Below, piece after piece: positions 1-8,248 of a DNA stretch of 47,916 bases (the first letter of the stretch is position 1; each line of letters starts with the position of its first letter). Origin of the DNA: CAYIHX01 sp964363305. Its GTDB lineage: Bacteria > Bdellovibrionota > UBA1018. Where the stretch lies: the NCBI GenBank assembly GCA_964363305.1, contig CAYIHX010000030.1, positions 1 through 47,916 on the forward strand, read 5' to 3'. The notes beneath the pieces were generated by a model. It was given only the letters and a program-made list of their open reading frames with translations, searched no databases and was not told where the DNA came from. The position numbers were made by a program, and so were the translations under genes.

Positions 1-1
1 C

Positions 2-442
2 AAAACCGGTCCTCGGCTCGAAGCCTATCCGGGAGTGCCCGAAGGGCTCAAAGAGATGAAACGTCTGGGCATTCTGGCGGCGGTCGTCTCGAACGCACGC
101 CGAACCGAACTGCTCGCCGGTTTAGAAGCCACCGGTATCCGGCCCCTTTTCCAGGCGATCGTCTCGCGCGACGACTCCCCGGCTCCGAAACCCGATCCGA
201 TTCACTTCCTCACCGCCTGCGCCGAACTCAACGTCGATCCCACCGACTGCATCGCCATCGACGACTCGCCCACCGGACTGACCAGCGCGCTCCTCGCGCG
301 CATCCCCACCGTCACGGTGACCAACACGTTTCCCGCCCTGGCGCTCAAGCAGCCAGTGCCCGGTCGCCCCGACCTCCGACCTCTTCACATCTTCACGTCG
401 ATGCGCGAATTCTTCGCTTGGGCGCTCACACCAGAGGCTTGA
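2..442 (+). CDS. HAD-superfamily hydrolase, 5'-truncated by window edge
   Basis: C-terminal part of a phosphoglycolate-phosphatase/beta-phosphoglucomutase-like HAD hydrolase. Visible are motif II (VVSNA), motif III lysine in KPDP and the acidic motif IV (DDSPTG), in the right order and spacing. The nucleophile motif DxD(G/T) and the cap should lie upstream of base 1. The reading frame is open to the window edge, and a GTG at 35 is not a believable start because conserved HAD sequence (EAYPGV) precedes it. The 3' end overlaps the 3' end of hisS by 17 bases on the opposite strand. The substrate cannot be told from this half of the protein. Confidence 0.85.
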   Translation, partial: KTGPRLEAYPGVPEGLKEMKRLGILAAVVSNARRTELLAGLEATGIRPLFQAIVSRDDSPAPKPDPIHFLTACAELNVDPTDCIAIDDSPTGLTSALLARIPTVTVTNTFPALALKQPVPGRPDLRPLHIFTSMREFFAWALTPEA

Positions 443-1718
443 TCGCCCCGGCAAGATCATCCATCAGCACCTCGCGCTGCTCACCCTTGGCGAGATCCTT
501 AAGCATCACCGCCCCACGCGACAGCTCCACCTCACCGAGAATCACCGCGAAACGCGCCCCGAATTTTGAGGCCTGCTTCAGCTGAACGCCGAAACCGCCC
601 TCTTCGATCGCAGAAATGACTTTCAGGTCCGCCTGGCGCAGCTCTCGGGCAATACGATCAGCGATCGGAAAAAGAGCCCTCGTCGGGAGCGTGATGTAAA
701 CATCCACCCACTCGCCAAACTTCGGCATCAACCCATGGGCCTCGAGAAAATGACGAAGCGTGACATCGCCCATTCCGAAACCCACCCCCGAAAGCTTGTA
801 GTTGCCGAAGATGCCCAGCAGGTTGTCGTATCTTCCTCCGCCGAACATCGCCCGCCGATTCTCCGGGGAAATATCATAAAGCTCAAACACAGTACCTGTG
901 TAATAATCGAGGCCGCGCAGCACCGTAGGATCGTATCTCACTTCGTCTTCTGAAAAGCCCGCCTCCCGCAGCACCTTGAAAAGCGCCGCGAGCTCCGTCG
1001 CCCCCTCGCAGGGCATCGCCTTCAGGGTCTCCTCAAACGAAGCCTTAAAAAATCGATCGATGCGATCGACCGACTCCTGCGACGCGCCGGCTTCCTGCAC
1101 CCATTTCAAAAAAGTCTCTTCACCGATCTTCGCGCGCGCATCGAGCGCCTTCGTCACCTTGACCGCGGCCTCCGCCGAAAGACCGAGCTCCTGGCTGAAA
1201 AAATGATCCATCAGCCGGCGGTTATTCACCAGCACCGCCACCTTGCCCTGGCCCCCGAAAGCGCGAACGATCCCGACGGCGACCGAGAGAATCTCGGCAT
1301 CCGCCAGAATGGGATCCCCCCCTAAGAGGTCGACGTTCAACTGCCAAAACTCACGCAACCGCCCACGCTGCGGCCGCTCATAGCGCCAACAATTTGGATT
1401 GCTGAACCAGCGAATCGGCTTCGGCAGCTCATGAAACTTCGCGGCCACCATGCGAGCCATCGTCGGAGTCATCTCCGGACGGAGAGCGAGCTTGCGTTCC
1501 CCGCGATCGATCAGCGAGTAGAGCTGCTGATTGACGATCTCTTCGCCTGTCTTCGCGGCGTACAACTCAAACGGCTCAAGCAACGGACCATCATACTCCT
1601 GATAACCGAAACGCTCGCACACCTGGCGCATTCGCTCGTAACACCATTGGCGAACACGCATGTCATCTGGGTAAAAATCCCGGGTCCCCTTGTAGGGCTG
1701 AGTGCTGATCTGAGTCAT
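426..1718 (-). CDS. hisS: Histidyl-tRNA synthetase
   Basis: Class II aminoacyl-tRNA synthetase that charges tRNA-His in the cytoplasm. The 430-residue length is normal. The start (TQPYKGTRDFYPDD) is the typical HisRS opening; motif 2 is seen around residues 112-130 (RYERPQRGR, FWQLNVDLLG), the HisRS-specific histidine-binding motif as RGLDYYTGTVFE near residue 265, and motif 3 as FGGGRYDNLLG near residue 290. The C-terminal anticodon-binding domain follows (VYITLPTRALF to the end). It is downstream of an exported hypothetical gene on the same strand with a 32-base gap. This is an essential single-copy housekeeping gene, which marks this end of the window as core chromosome. Confidence 0.98.
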   Translation of the reverse strand: MTQISTQPYKGTRDFYPDDMRVRQWCYERMRQVCERFGYQEYDGPLLEPFELYAAKTGEEIVNQQLYSLIDRGERKLALRPEMTPTMARMVAAKFHELPKPIRWFSNPNCWRYERPQRGRLREFWQLNVDLLGGDPILADAEILSVAVGIVRAFGGQGKVAVLVNNRRLMDHFFSQELGLSAEAAVKVTKALDARAKIGEETFLKWVQEAGASQESVDRIDRFFKASFEETLKAMPCEGATELAALFKVLREAGFSEDEVRYDPTVLRGLDYYTGTVFELYDISPENRRAMFGGGRYDNLLGIFGNYKLSGVGFGMGDVTLRHFLEAHGLMPKFGEWVDVYITLPTRALFPIADRIARELRQADLKVISAIEEGGFGVQLKQASKFGARFAVILGEVELSRGAVMLKDLAKGEQREVLMDDLAGAIKPLV

Positions 1719-1750
1719 GCACCCACCCTACACGGGAATCCCCTGATTCT

Positions 1751-2251
1751 TCAACGCACGTCAGCGACGCTTGAATTCAGATACATCGACTGAGGGCCCC
1801 ACTGGCAGGCCCGAGGGCCGGCGCCGCGCGGATCCACGATGCGAATGCTCGTGTAAGACGCTTCGCGCGCCTGTGCCTCCAGGGTCAGCCGAAAGCGCCC
1901 GTGCGTCGGCAATGTCAGCTGAATCGCCCGTTCCAGATACGGGTCACGCCGAAAAGGTCCGCGTACCGGCCCCCAAGAAGGGCTCCATTCGAGCGCGTTT
2001 CCTTTGGCCTGGACTACACGCCTGTAGATCCTTTCGGCCGGAGTAACGACCGGCCGACCGCCATAATCAATCACCATGGCGCCAATGCGAATCGCCTGGC
2101 CCGGGTAAGCGCACAGCGACCGCGGCAACGTCATGCCCTGCCCGTTCGGCGTCACCCCTTGAATCACAGTCTGGTTCGCCTCGGCATACGAGGCCCCGCT
2201 CAGCCCGGCAAGAATCAGAACAGCCAAAAATCCCTTCAGAAATGGGTTCAT
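1751..2251 (-). CDS. Exported protein of unknown function
   Basis: 166 residues. An N-terminal signal peptide is clear (K6, hydrophobic FLAVLILAGLSGASYA, likely cleavage after SYA at about residue 23). The rest is a small basic, Gly/Arg/Pro-rich domain with two cysteines (LCAYPG and RACQWG) that could form a disulphide in the periplasm. The start ATG has a good ribosome binding site (AAAGGAG, about 7 bases away). It lies just upstream of hisS on the same strand and may share its transcript. I do not recognise the family. Confidence 0.75.
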   Translation of the reverse strand: MNPFLKGFLAVLILAGLSGASYAEANQTVIQGVTPNGQGMTLPRSLCAYPGQAIRIGAMVIDYGGRPVVTPAERIYRRVVQAKGNALEWSPSWGPVRGPFRRDPYLERAIQLTLPTHGRFRLTLEAQAREASYTSIRIVDPRGAGPRACQWGPQSMYLNSSVADVR

Positions 2252-2322
2252 GCATCGTCTCCTTTTGATGATCTCCGAAAAGCGTCCCGCCGAATGGCCG
2301 AATCGTCAACTTTTCGATATGG

Positions 2323-3156
2323 ATGAAGGTACGAATGTTGAGAGTAGCCGCCATCCAGATGACTTCCACTGACGACCGATCTGAAAACCTCGCCAAAGCT
2401 CATGCGCTTCTCGATCAGGCGCTCGAGCGAAAGGTCGATCTGGTCGCGTTTCCCGAGAATTTCACACTCATGACGGACAACGCCGTGCAGAAAGTGCGTT
2501 CTGCCGAGACGATGAAAGGAGTGACGGTCGAAACGCTGCAGGAATGGGCGGCCGAAAACGACGTCTGGATTCTCGCGGGAAGCGTCCCGATCCAGGCGCC
2601 CAAAAAGAAAGGCCAGAAAGCGACCCAGATTTTTAACAGCTCCGTCCTCGTCTCGGCGGACGGTGAAGTCGTCGCCCGCTACGATAAAATTCACCTGTTT
2701 GACGTCAATGTCCCCGGAGATCGCTCCTACAACGAATCATCGCTTGTTTTGGCGGGGCGAAAGCCCGTGATCGCGGAAACCCCCTGGGGACGTTTCGGTC
2801 TCTCGATCTGTTACGATCTCCGCTTTCCCGAACTCTATCGCGCCTACAGTCAGGAGGGATGCCGCGTCCTCTTCGTTCCATCGGCGTTTACGGTGCCGAC
2901 AGGCAAAGCCCATTGGGATGCGCTGACACGCGCGCGCGCCATCGAAAATCAGTGCTTTGTAGTGGCCCCCGGACAATGGGGACAGCACCCGGGAGGCCGC
3001 GAAACTTTCGGCCACACCCGCATCATCAATCCCTGGGGTCGAGTCATCGCCGAACGACCGGCTGGCGAAGGGGTGGTTTGGGCGGATCTGGATTTTGACG
3101 AGCAAGATCGGATGCGTGCTGACCTTCCTGCCTTGAATCATCGTAAAATATTGTAA
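2323..3156 (+). CDS. Carbon-nitrogen hydrolase, Nit1/deaminated-glutathione-amidase-like
   Basis: Nitrilase-superfamily amidase, 277 residues, the usual length for the Nit1/YbeM branch. The catalytic triad is visible: Glu in VAFPENF (about residue 44), Lys in YDKIHLFD (about residue 122) and Cys in SICYDLRFPELYR (about residue 160). The KIHLFD and DLRFPELYR strings are typical of Nit1-like amidases that repair deaminated glutathione; omega-amidase or another small amide substrate is also possible. There is an alternative ATG four codons in. It starts 71 bases from the divergent exported gene, so that gap holds promoters for both. Confidence 0.92.
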   Translation: MKVRMLRVAAIQMTSTDDRSENLAKAHALLDQALERKVDLVAFPENFTLMTDNAVQKVRSAETMKGVTVETLQEWAAENDVWILAGSVPIQAPKKKGQKATQIFNSSVLVSADGEVVARYDKIHLFDVNVPGDRSYNESSLVLAGRKPVIAETPWGRFGLSICYDLRFPELYRAYSQEGCRVLFVPSAFTVPTGKAHWDALTRARAIENQCFVVAPGQWGQHPGGRETFGHTRIINPWGRVIAERPAGEGVVWADLDFDEQDRMRADLPALNHRKIL

Positions 3157-3223
3157 TCACAGTAAAAAAATACCTCCTTCCTAATGTCTGACTAAAAAGA
3201 TAATCTATTAGGTGGAGGTTTTC

Positions 3224-3571
3224 ATGAAGCTGAAGTTCTATCGATCCCCGAAAATTTGGGTGGCTGTCACCGCAAGTTTCTTTTTCCTCATGGCGGCAAA
3301 TGGCGGCGCCTCGGAAGCCAAATCACCCCGCCCGAAGCCGAAAATCTCCCAATGGAGACCCCGCCTGCCACTCTATTCAGCCTGGGCCCTCCCGCCCCAT
3401 TCGCTTGAGAAGCCCTCGCTCCTTCTGACACCCAGAGAGCGAGAAAATAGTGTGATTGAACGCGTGGGGCCCCTTCGCTCCGTAGGAGTGGTCGGACGGT
3501 CACCCGCCTCGGCAAGCTCCCACATCACTCTCGATTCAATCTACGGATATCAGTCCGAGCCGACCCATTAG
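3224..3571 (+). CDS. Small exported protein of unknown function
   Basis: 115 residues from the ATG at 3224, which has a strong ribosome binding site (GGAGG, 5 bases before it). The start has a signal peptide: KLKFYR, then a hydrophobic stretch WVAVTASFFFLMAANGGASEA with likely cleavage near residue 28. The mature part is basic, Pro/Ser-rich and low in complexity, with no recognisable domain. Its last four bases overlap the end of the convergent barrel gene. Confidence 0.65.
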   Translation: MKLKFYRSPKIWVAVTASFFFLMAANGGASEAKSPRPKPKISQWRPRLPLYSAWALPPHSLEKPSLLLTPRERENSVIERVGPLRSVGVVGRSPASASSHITLDSIYGYQSEPTH

Positions 3572-4710
3572 TAAGCGTAACGGAGACCCACCGACCCCAA
3601 TAAGGCCCTGACGCCGCCGGTAACGTTCCCAGCACCCCCTCCCACGCTCAAGATCCAACCTCGCATCGACTCGTCCCAATAGTCCGGGTGAGAAATTCGG
3701 TAACTCAACTCCCCGTAGCCGCCGAAGCCGATGACAGTTTGAACTGCTTCTGAAGCCAACCACGACATTCGGCCCGAGAGATCCAGTCTCCAACGAAGCC
3801 CCAAGCGCCAGCGCAATGCACTTTCAATCTCCCACACCGGGAGAGAAAGAAGCCAAGGAGCAAACCGGGCCGACGTCGGAAAAATCAATCCCAGGGCCTG
3901 TCGGTGAGAGAAAAGCGCCGAAGCCCCCACCAAGGGAGCGGGATCATCATAGTGACGATACCAACGAAAATCCGTGACGATCGAGAACGGAAAACGGGGG
4001 CGATAGGCAACGCCCAATCCGACTGAAGCACTGGAAAAACCAAAATCCTCCGTCAATGGAATCACATTTGAAGCACGCGCAACAGGATCGGCCTGCTTGA
4101 AATTCTCATTCACGCGAAGAAGAAAGCGGAGTTCGAGGGGGTAATCGAGCACCGGCTCCTCGTCTTCGTCGCGAAACACGGGCTCCCGCGAAGGCTCTCC
4201 GACATCGTCGACTGCATCATCACGACGAATCGAGAGACCACGCAGCTTCCCCTCTTCCGACGTGCGCGCAAAGGGCGGTCGGTAGGCCACCACGAAATCA
4301 AAGGAGCCAGCCGTCTGCAGATCGTTCGGCAAAAACAGCGCAGCCGTCGAGAACGAGGCCGCGAAACTCTCGAACGCGTCCCAGGAGATACTGAGATCGA
4401 CCCCATGAAGAAGATCGACCACCGAAGAGTCTCCCACCGTCGGCTGCGCCTCAAACCGCCCGAACTGATAGCCAAGGCCCCAGCGAAGCGGGATCACCGG
4501 GATCCGCTCAGATGTCCGCTGCTGCATCAGCAGAGAAGCATAGCCCAGGCGGAAGCCCAGAAAACCATTCCCTCCCTGCATCGACAAGCGCGCATCTCCG
4601 TCACCCTCGTACGCACCCTCGTAAGCGGCCCGAGTCGAGAAAGAACAGCAGAGAGCAACGATCTGCATGCCCGCAAGAAGGGACACCTGGGATGATCGCC
4701 GAGACCTCAT
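3568..4710 (-). CDS. Predicted outer-membrane beta-barrel protein
   Basis: 380 residues from the ATG at 4710. A basic start (MRSRRSSQ) and a hydrophobic stretch to about residue 28 (ending CSFSTRAAYE) look like a signal peptide. The mature protein is rich in alternating aromatic/Gly strands (for example FLGFRLGYASLL, WGLGYQFGRF, SVGLGVAYRPRF, SIVTDFRWYRHY) and ends in Leu-Arg-Tyr-Ala-Tyr; a C-terminal aromatic residue is the usual barrel-insertion signal. A very acidic stretch (about residues 190-205, many D and E) may be a surface loop. No specific family is recognised. Confidence 0.72.
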   Translation of the reverse strand: MRSRRSSQVSLLAGMQIVALCCSFSTRAAYEGAYEGDGDARLSMQGGNGFLGFRLGYASLLMQQRTSERIPVIPLRWGLGYQFGRFEAQPTVGDSSVVDLLHGVDLSISWDAFESFAASFSTAALFLPNDLQTAGSFDFVVAYRPPFARTSEEGKLRGLSIRRDDAVDDVGEPSREPVFRDEDEEPVLDYPLELRFLLRVNENFKQADPVARASNVIPLTEDFGFSSASVGLGVAYRPRFPFSIVTDFRWYRHYDDPAPLVGASALFSHRQALGLIFPTSARFAPWLLSLPVWEIESALRWRLGLRWRLDLSGRMSWLASEAVQTVIGFGGYGELSYRISHPDYWDESMRGWILSVGGGAGNVTGGVRALLGSVGLRYAY

Positions 4711-4803
4711 GGATTTAGAATTGCCACGTCCCAAGCGGAAATGTTAGTCATGAGACATAATCTCCCACAATTTCATCCTTCTGCTAAAGGAGCACTTAAA
4801 CTT

Positions 4804-5505
4804 ATGCAATGGGCACTCATTTCATCCGACGGCATGTTCTTCGCGCTTCGATGGTTCCATACGTTTTTCGGGATTATCTGGATTGGCCTCCTCTATTATT
4901 TCAACTTCGTACAGGGCGCTTTTTTCGCCGAGACGGATGCTCCTACCAAATCGCAGGCCATCCAAAAGCTGGTGCCTCGGGCACTCTGGTGGTTCCGCTA
5001 TGGCGCGCTCGCCACTTTTCTCCTGGGCTGGGCGATCATCACCGGTCGCGCGCACCAAAACGGTTTGGAGTTTTTCGCCAGCTCCTACGGCGTGACCATC
5101 CTCACCGGTGGCACCCTGGGCACTCTCATGTTCCTCAACGTGTGGCTTGTGATCTGGCCGATGCAGAAGATCGTGATCGCCTCAGCCACGCAAGCGGCAC
5201 AGGGCGGGCAACCCCTGCCGAACGCGGCGGCGGCGGGCGCAAAAGCCTCACTCGCTTCCCGCACCAACGTGTTGTTCTCGATCCCGATGCTCTTCTTTAT
5301 GGCCGCGGCTCGGCATTTGCCCCTTGCGGTGTCGCCGGAGACAAACTTCATCGTCGTGACGCTCGTCATGGGACTCATCATCCTCGCGCTCGAAGTAAAC
5401 GCCCTTAAGGGGAAACTCGGGCCTTTGACCACCATTCGCGGAGTCATGACATCGGGCTTCGTACTCACTGCGGTACTCTATGTGGCGCTCGAATTTACTC
5501 TCTAA
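4804..5505 (+). CDS. PuuD-like (Urate_ox_N) integral membrane protein
   Basis: 233 residues from the ATG at 4804, preceded by AAAGGAG. It has about six hydrophobic segments. The first contains the family pattern ALRWFHTFFGIIWIGLLYYF, with a histidine that could hold haem, as in the membrane half of urate hydroxylase PuuD (family formerly DUF989). In full-length PuuD this half is followed by a C-terminal cytochrome c domain on the same chain. Here the chain stops, and a separate cytochrome c gene starts one base later. Role in urate oxidation is inferred from the family; no other purine-degradation gene is in the window, so another electron-transfer role is possible. Confidence 0.82.
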   Translation: MQWALISSDGMFFALRWFHTFFGIIWIGLLYYFNFVQGAFFAETDAPTKSQAIQKLVPRALWWFRYGALATFLLGWAIITGRAHQNGLEFFASSYGVTILTGGTLGTLMFLNVWLVIWPMQKIVIASATQAAQGGQPLPNAAAAGAKASLASRTNVLFSIPMLFFMAAARHLPLAVSPETNFIVVTLVMGLIILALEVNALKGKLGPLTTIRGVMTSGFVLTAVLYVALEFTL

Positions 5506-5506
5506 A

Positions 5507-5863
5507 ATGACCCTTCAAAAAGCCACCCCGGGAACCTCGGGGTGGCTTTTCTGCTTCACGCTCGTAGCCCTGGCTCCTCTGCCTGCCTGCTCAAAACAAA
5601 ACGCCGTCCCACCCCTGCGGAACCGAGGCCAAACGGTCTATCAGGCCAACTGCACCGCATGCCATAATACAAACCCAAAAATCGCGGGTTCGCTCGGTCC
5701 AGAGCTTTGGGGCTCCTCTCAAGAGCTTCTCCGTACTCGCGTGCTGGAGGGCAAATACCCCGAGGGGTACGTTCCCAAACGCAAGACCGCGATCATGCGC
5801 CCAATGCCACACCTCGAGAACGAGATCGCCGCTCTCCACGCCTACCTACAGAAACGCGAATAG
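5507..5863 (+). CDS. Small lipoprotein cytochrome c
   Basis: 118 residues. The N-terminus is a lipoprotein signal (hydrophobic FCFTLVALAPLPAC, with the modified cysteine at about residue 28). One c-type haem site is clear: CTACH near residue 49 (preceded by GQTVYQANC), and a likely distal methionine lies in IMRPMPHL near residue 101. It starts one base after the PuuD-like membrane gene, so the two are coupled and probably work as a split version of a single PuuD chain: membrane part plus periplasmic electron acceptor. The start codon choice is complicated by a strong hairpin lying over codons 4-15 (5518-5550). The 3' end overlaps the mlaD-like gene by 18 bases. Confidence 0.88.
   Translation: MTLQKATPGTSGWLFCFTLVALAPLPACSKQNAVPPLRNRGQTVYQANCTACHNTNPKIAGSLGPELWGSSQELLRTRVLEGKYPEGYVPKRKTAIMRPMPHLENEIAALHAYLQKRE
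5518..5550. terminator. Perfect 13-bp hairpin with A/T ends, inside the cytochrome c gene start
   Basis: Arms 5518-5530 and 5538-5550 are exact reverse complements (AAAAGCCACCCCG and CGGGGTGGCTTTT) around a 7-base loop. A GC-rich stem ending in four T is the shape of an intrinsic terminator, and because the other arm begins with A it could work in both directions. It lies 13 bases after the stop of the PuuD-like gene, but within the first 15 codons of the downstream cytochrome gene. Confidence 0.75.
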
Positions 5864-7369
5864 CAGCTTGATGTCATCGTCGTCGAAGGTCAGCCCCGCA
5901 CCGTAAAACATCGACGGCCTGCCTTTATAAAGCTGAACCGACTCTAAACCGCCCTGAAGATAAAGCGAACTAAACAGCCGAGTCATGATCAGAGGACGAA
6001 TCGAAAGCGTCGCACGAAAATCAAAGGGTTGGCTCTGACCGCGGGTATAACCATCACTGCGTACGGCGAACATCTCTTCCTTGTCGTTGGGGCCCAATAG
6101 CAACCCGGCGCTGACCATGCCATCGCCGAAACGCAACCCGATCGAAAGATCCAAACGGTCCCACAAAACTTTCCCCATCATCGCTGTAAACATCAACGTG
6201 GTGTTTGAAACCTCTTCGACTTCCGTGACGGTCTCCAGCCCTCCCGCACGAGTGATCACTTTTCGACGTTGGATATATCCACGAGAGTCGCTAGTCATCC
6301 CCAGCAGGTAGTAACGAGTTCTCTCCGGCCAAATGCCCAGATTGATCCAAGCACGACTACCGCCGGTGGTCTTCAGGCTCTGTACGCCGATATTAATCAC
6401 GAAGCGCACGCCGCCCACCCGCGAAAGCAACGCATTGACGTTGCGAATCGCCTGCCGAATCTCCTCTGCATAGGTCGGATCATTCAAAAGCATCCCGACC
6501 GAACCCTCACCCTTATTGACCCGAGTCACGAGATCCCGAATCTGCTCAATCGCGTCTTCGAGCTTGGCCAACGTCCTTTGCGCCGTCGTATTCAGGTTTC
6601 CTTCCGGCGAAAGGGTTTTGGAAGCGTTCTCAAGGGTTTTATTGAGCTGCTTCATCGTCGAACGCAACTCGACCGGATCGATCGCCGATTTGATGTTCGA
6701 CGTGAGCTGGGTGAGCTGCTGCGCAAGCTCATCCACCTGCGAAACCACCGCACTCATATCGCCGTTGCGGGCGCCGACGGGAATCTCTCGCCCGCCCCGG
6801 CCTTTGCGTGAAGGTTGCGCCTCAGCGGGAGACGCTTCCTCCCCTGGAGGGGGCTCCGCGATTCCAACCTTCGGCAAATCCTCGGCCTGCGCGGAGGGAA
6901 TCAGGAGATCGAAAATCGAGCTCGTCTTTTTTTTGCTCTTCTCAGGCACGACGACCGGGCCCTCATTCAGCGGCTCTTCGTCGTCCTGTGGTTCGTCTGG
7001 CCTTTTTCCCGAGTATTTTACCGGTTTCAACTCGACAAATTTATCACCCAAGAAGCCCTCACCTCGAATATAGGCGCGCGTCGTGGGCAGGACATCCACC
7101 GGAGCCGTGATACAAATCCCCAATCGCACGTAAGTCTCGGTGAGTTCGACCGAGGTCAAATATCCGATCTGCAGCCCCAGCGATCGAATGGGCGATTTTG
7201 TTTTCAACCCCGTCGCATCGGCCACAGAAATATGAACCAACTGGCAGGGCCTCCACCAGAACGGCTTGTCATTAACGTATACCGTTACCGCCCCCACCAT
7301 CACGAGGCCGAGCACCGTGAAAATTCCTACTCTAAACCGCGTCGCATCACTCGCTTGAGAAGCATTCAT
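5846..7369 (-). CDS. MlaD/MCE-family lipid-transport protein with C-terminal barrel-like region
   Basis: 507 residues. One N-terminal membrane anchor (GIFTVLGLVMVGAVTVYV, about residues 14-31) precedes an MCE domain (about 38-120: ISVADATGLKTKSPIRSLG, YIRGEGFLGDKFVEL), which forms the phospholipid-carrying ring in the periplasm. Next is a Pro/Glu-rich linker (about 125-200), then a coiled-coil segment (about 205-310: NIKSAIDPVEL, NKGEGSVGMLLNDPTYAE), and an outer-membrane-type beta tail ending GLTFDDDDIKLLFAFL. The tail suggests a protein spanning from inner to outer membrane. Six bases separate it from the mlaE-like permease upstream; no MlaF-type ATPase is in the window. Confidence 0.9.
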   Translation of the reverse strand: MNASQASDATRFRVGIFTVLGLVMVGAVTVYVNDKPFWWRPCQLVHISVADATGLKTKSPIRSLGLQIGYLTSVELTETYVRLGICITAPVDVLPTTRAYIRGEGFLGDKFVELKPVKYSGKRPDEPQDDEEPLNEGPVVVPEKSKKKTSSIFDLLIPSAQAEDLPKVGIAEPPPGEEASPAEAQPSRKGRGGREIPVGARNGDMSAVVSQVDELAQQLTQLTSNIKSAIDPVELRSTMKQLNKTLENASKTLSPEGNLNTTAQRTLAKLEDAIEQIRDLVTRVNKGEGSVGMLLNDPTYAEEIRQAIRNVNALLSRVGGVRFVINIGVQSLKTTGGSRAWINLGIWPERTRYYLLGMTSDSRGYIQRRKVITRAGGLETVTEVEEVSNTTLMFTAMMGKVLWDRLDLSIGLRFGDGMVSAGLLLGPNDKEEMFAVRSDGYTRGQSQPFDFRATLSIRPLIMTRLFSSLYLQGGLESVQLYKGRPSMFYGAGLTFDDDDIKLLFAFL

Positions 7370-7375
7370 TCGTCA

Positions 7376-8155
7376 TCACACCTTAAGATAGGTTAAACCC
7401 ATGGGAAGAACTGAAGTGAGGATGTAATCCAGGAGCAGGACCAGCAGACAAGAAATCACCACGGTGTTTCGTGCCGCCGCCCCTACCGCCCGAGCTCCCC
7501 CATGAGCCCGCATCCCGTAAAAGCAAGCCACCAACGTCAGCGCCATTCCAAAAAATGCGCCTTTTACCACGCAATGCCCCAGGTCAGATGCATCAACATA
7601 GCGTGCAAACTGAGACCAATAAACAGATGGATCGAGCCCCTTGATGCCACAGGCCACCGCGGCACCCAGCACCGAGGCCACGGTGGAATAAAAAATAGAA
7701 AGCAACGGCACCATGAGAAAGCCGGCCAACACCCGAGGCGCAACGAGGTACTCGATCGGATCGACCGCCATCACTTCGAGGGCGTCGACCTGCTCAGATA
7801 CTTTCATGGTCGCAATCTCGGCGGCGATTGCGGCCCCGGCCCGTCCGGTCACCATGATGGCAGTCATCACCGGGCCCAGCTCGCGATACAACGAAAGGCC
7901 GACCGTGCCCCCGACTAACGCCTCGGCGCCGAACAAAGAGAACGAGGTGTAAAGCTGATGTCCGAGCACCGCGCCCATGAATGCGGCGGCAATGACCACC
8001 ACACCGGTCGAACTCACACCGATGAATTCACAGTGCCGTAAAAAAAGCCCCCGCCGCAGCCAGAGGCGATTAAAAGCCCTGACCGTCTCGATCACGAAGG
8101 AGGAGAAGTCTCCCATCATTTTGAGAGAAAGGCGCAAGGACAAGCTTGGATTCAC
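7376..8155 (-). CDS. MlaE-family ABC transporter permease
   Basis: 259 residues, normal for MlaE. The family signature is plain at about residues 90-140: YRELGPVMTAIMVTGRAGAA, then MKVSEQVDALEVMAVDP and YLVAPRVLAG. Five to six membrane helices are visible. It would form the inner-membrane channel to which the MCE ring (next gene, 6 bases downstream) attaches, moving phospholipids between the membranes. The start is a GTG at 8155 without a clear ribosome binding site; the ATG at 8119 is an alternative. The cognate ATPase must be encoded elsewhere. Confidence 0.93.
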   Translation of the reverse strand: MNPSLSLRLSLKMMGDFSSFVIETVRAFNRLWLRRGLFLRHCEFIGVSSTGVVVIAAAFMGAVLGHQLYTSFSLFGAEALVGGTVGLSLYRELGPVMTAIMVTGRAGAAIAAEIATMKVSEQVDALEVMAVDPIEYLVAPRVLAGFLMVPLLSIFYSTVASVLGAAVACGIKGLDPSVYWSQFARYVDASDLGHCVVKGAFFGMALTLVACFYGMRAHGGARAVGAAARNTVVISCLLVLLLDYILTSVLPMGLTYLKV

Positions 8156-8248
8156 ATTTCAAGTTTAACTCTCTCGCGTCCAAACACAACTGACTTACTG
8201 CAGCCAGATCAATGACATGGGCAAGTTTTTCCGCTACAGTCCTACCCA

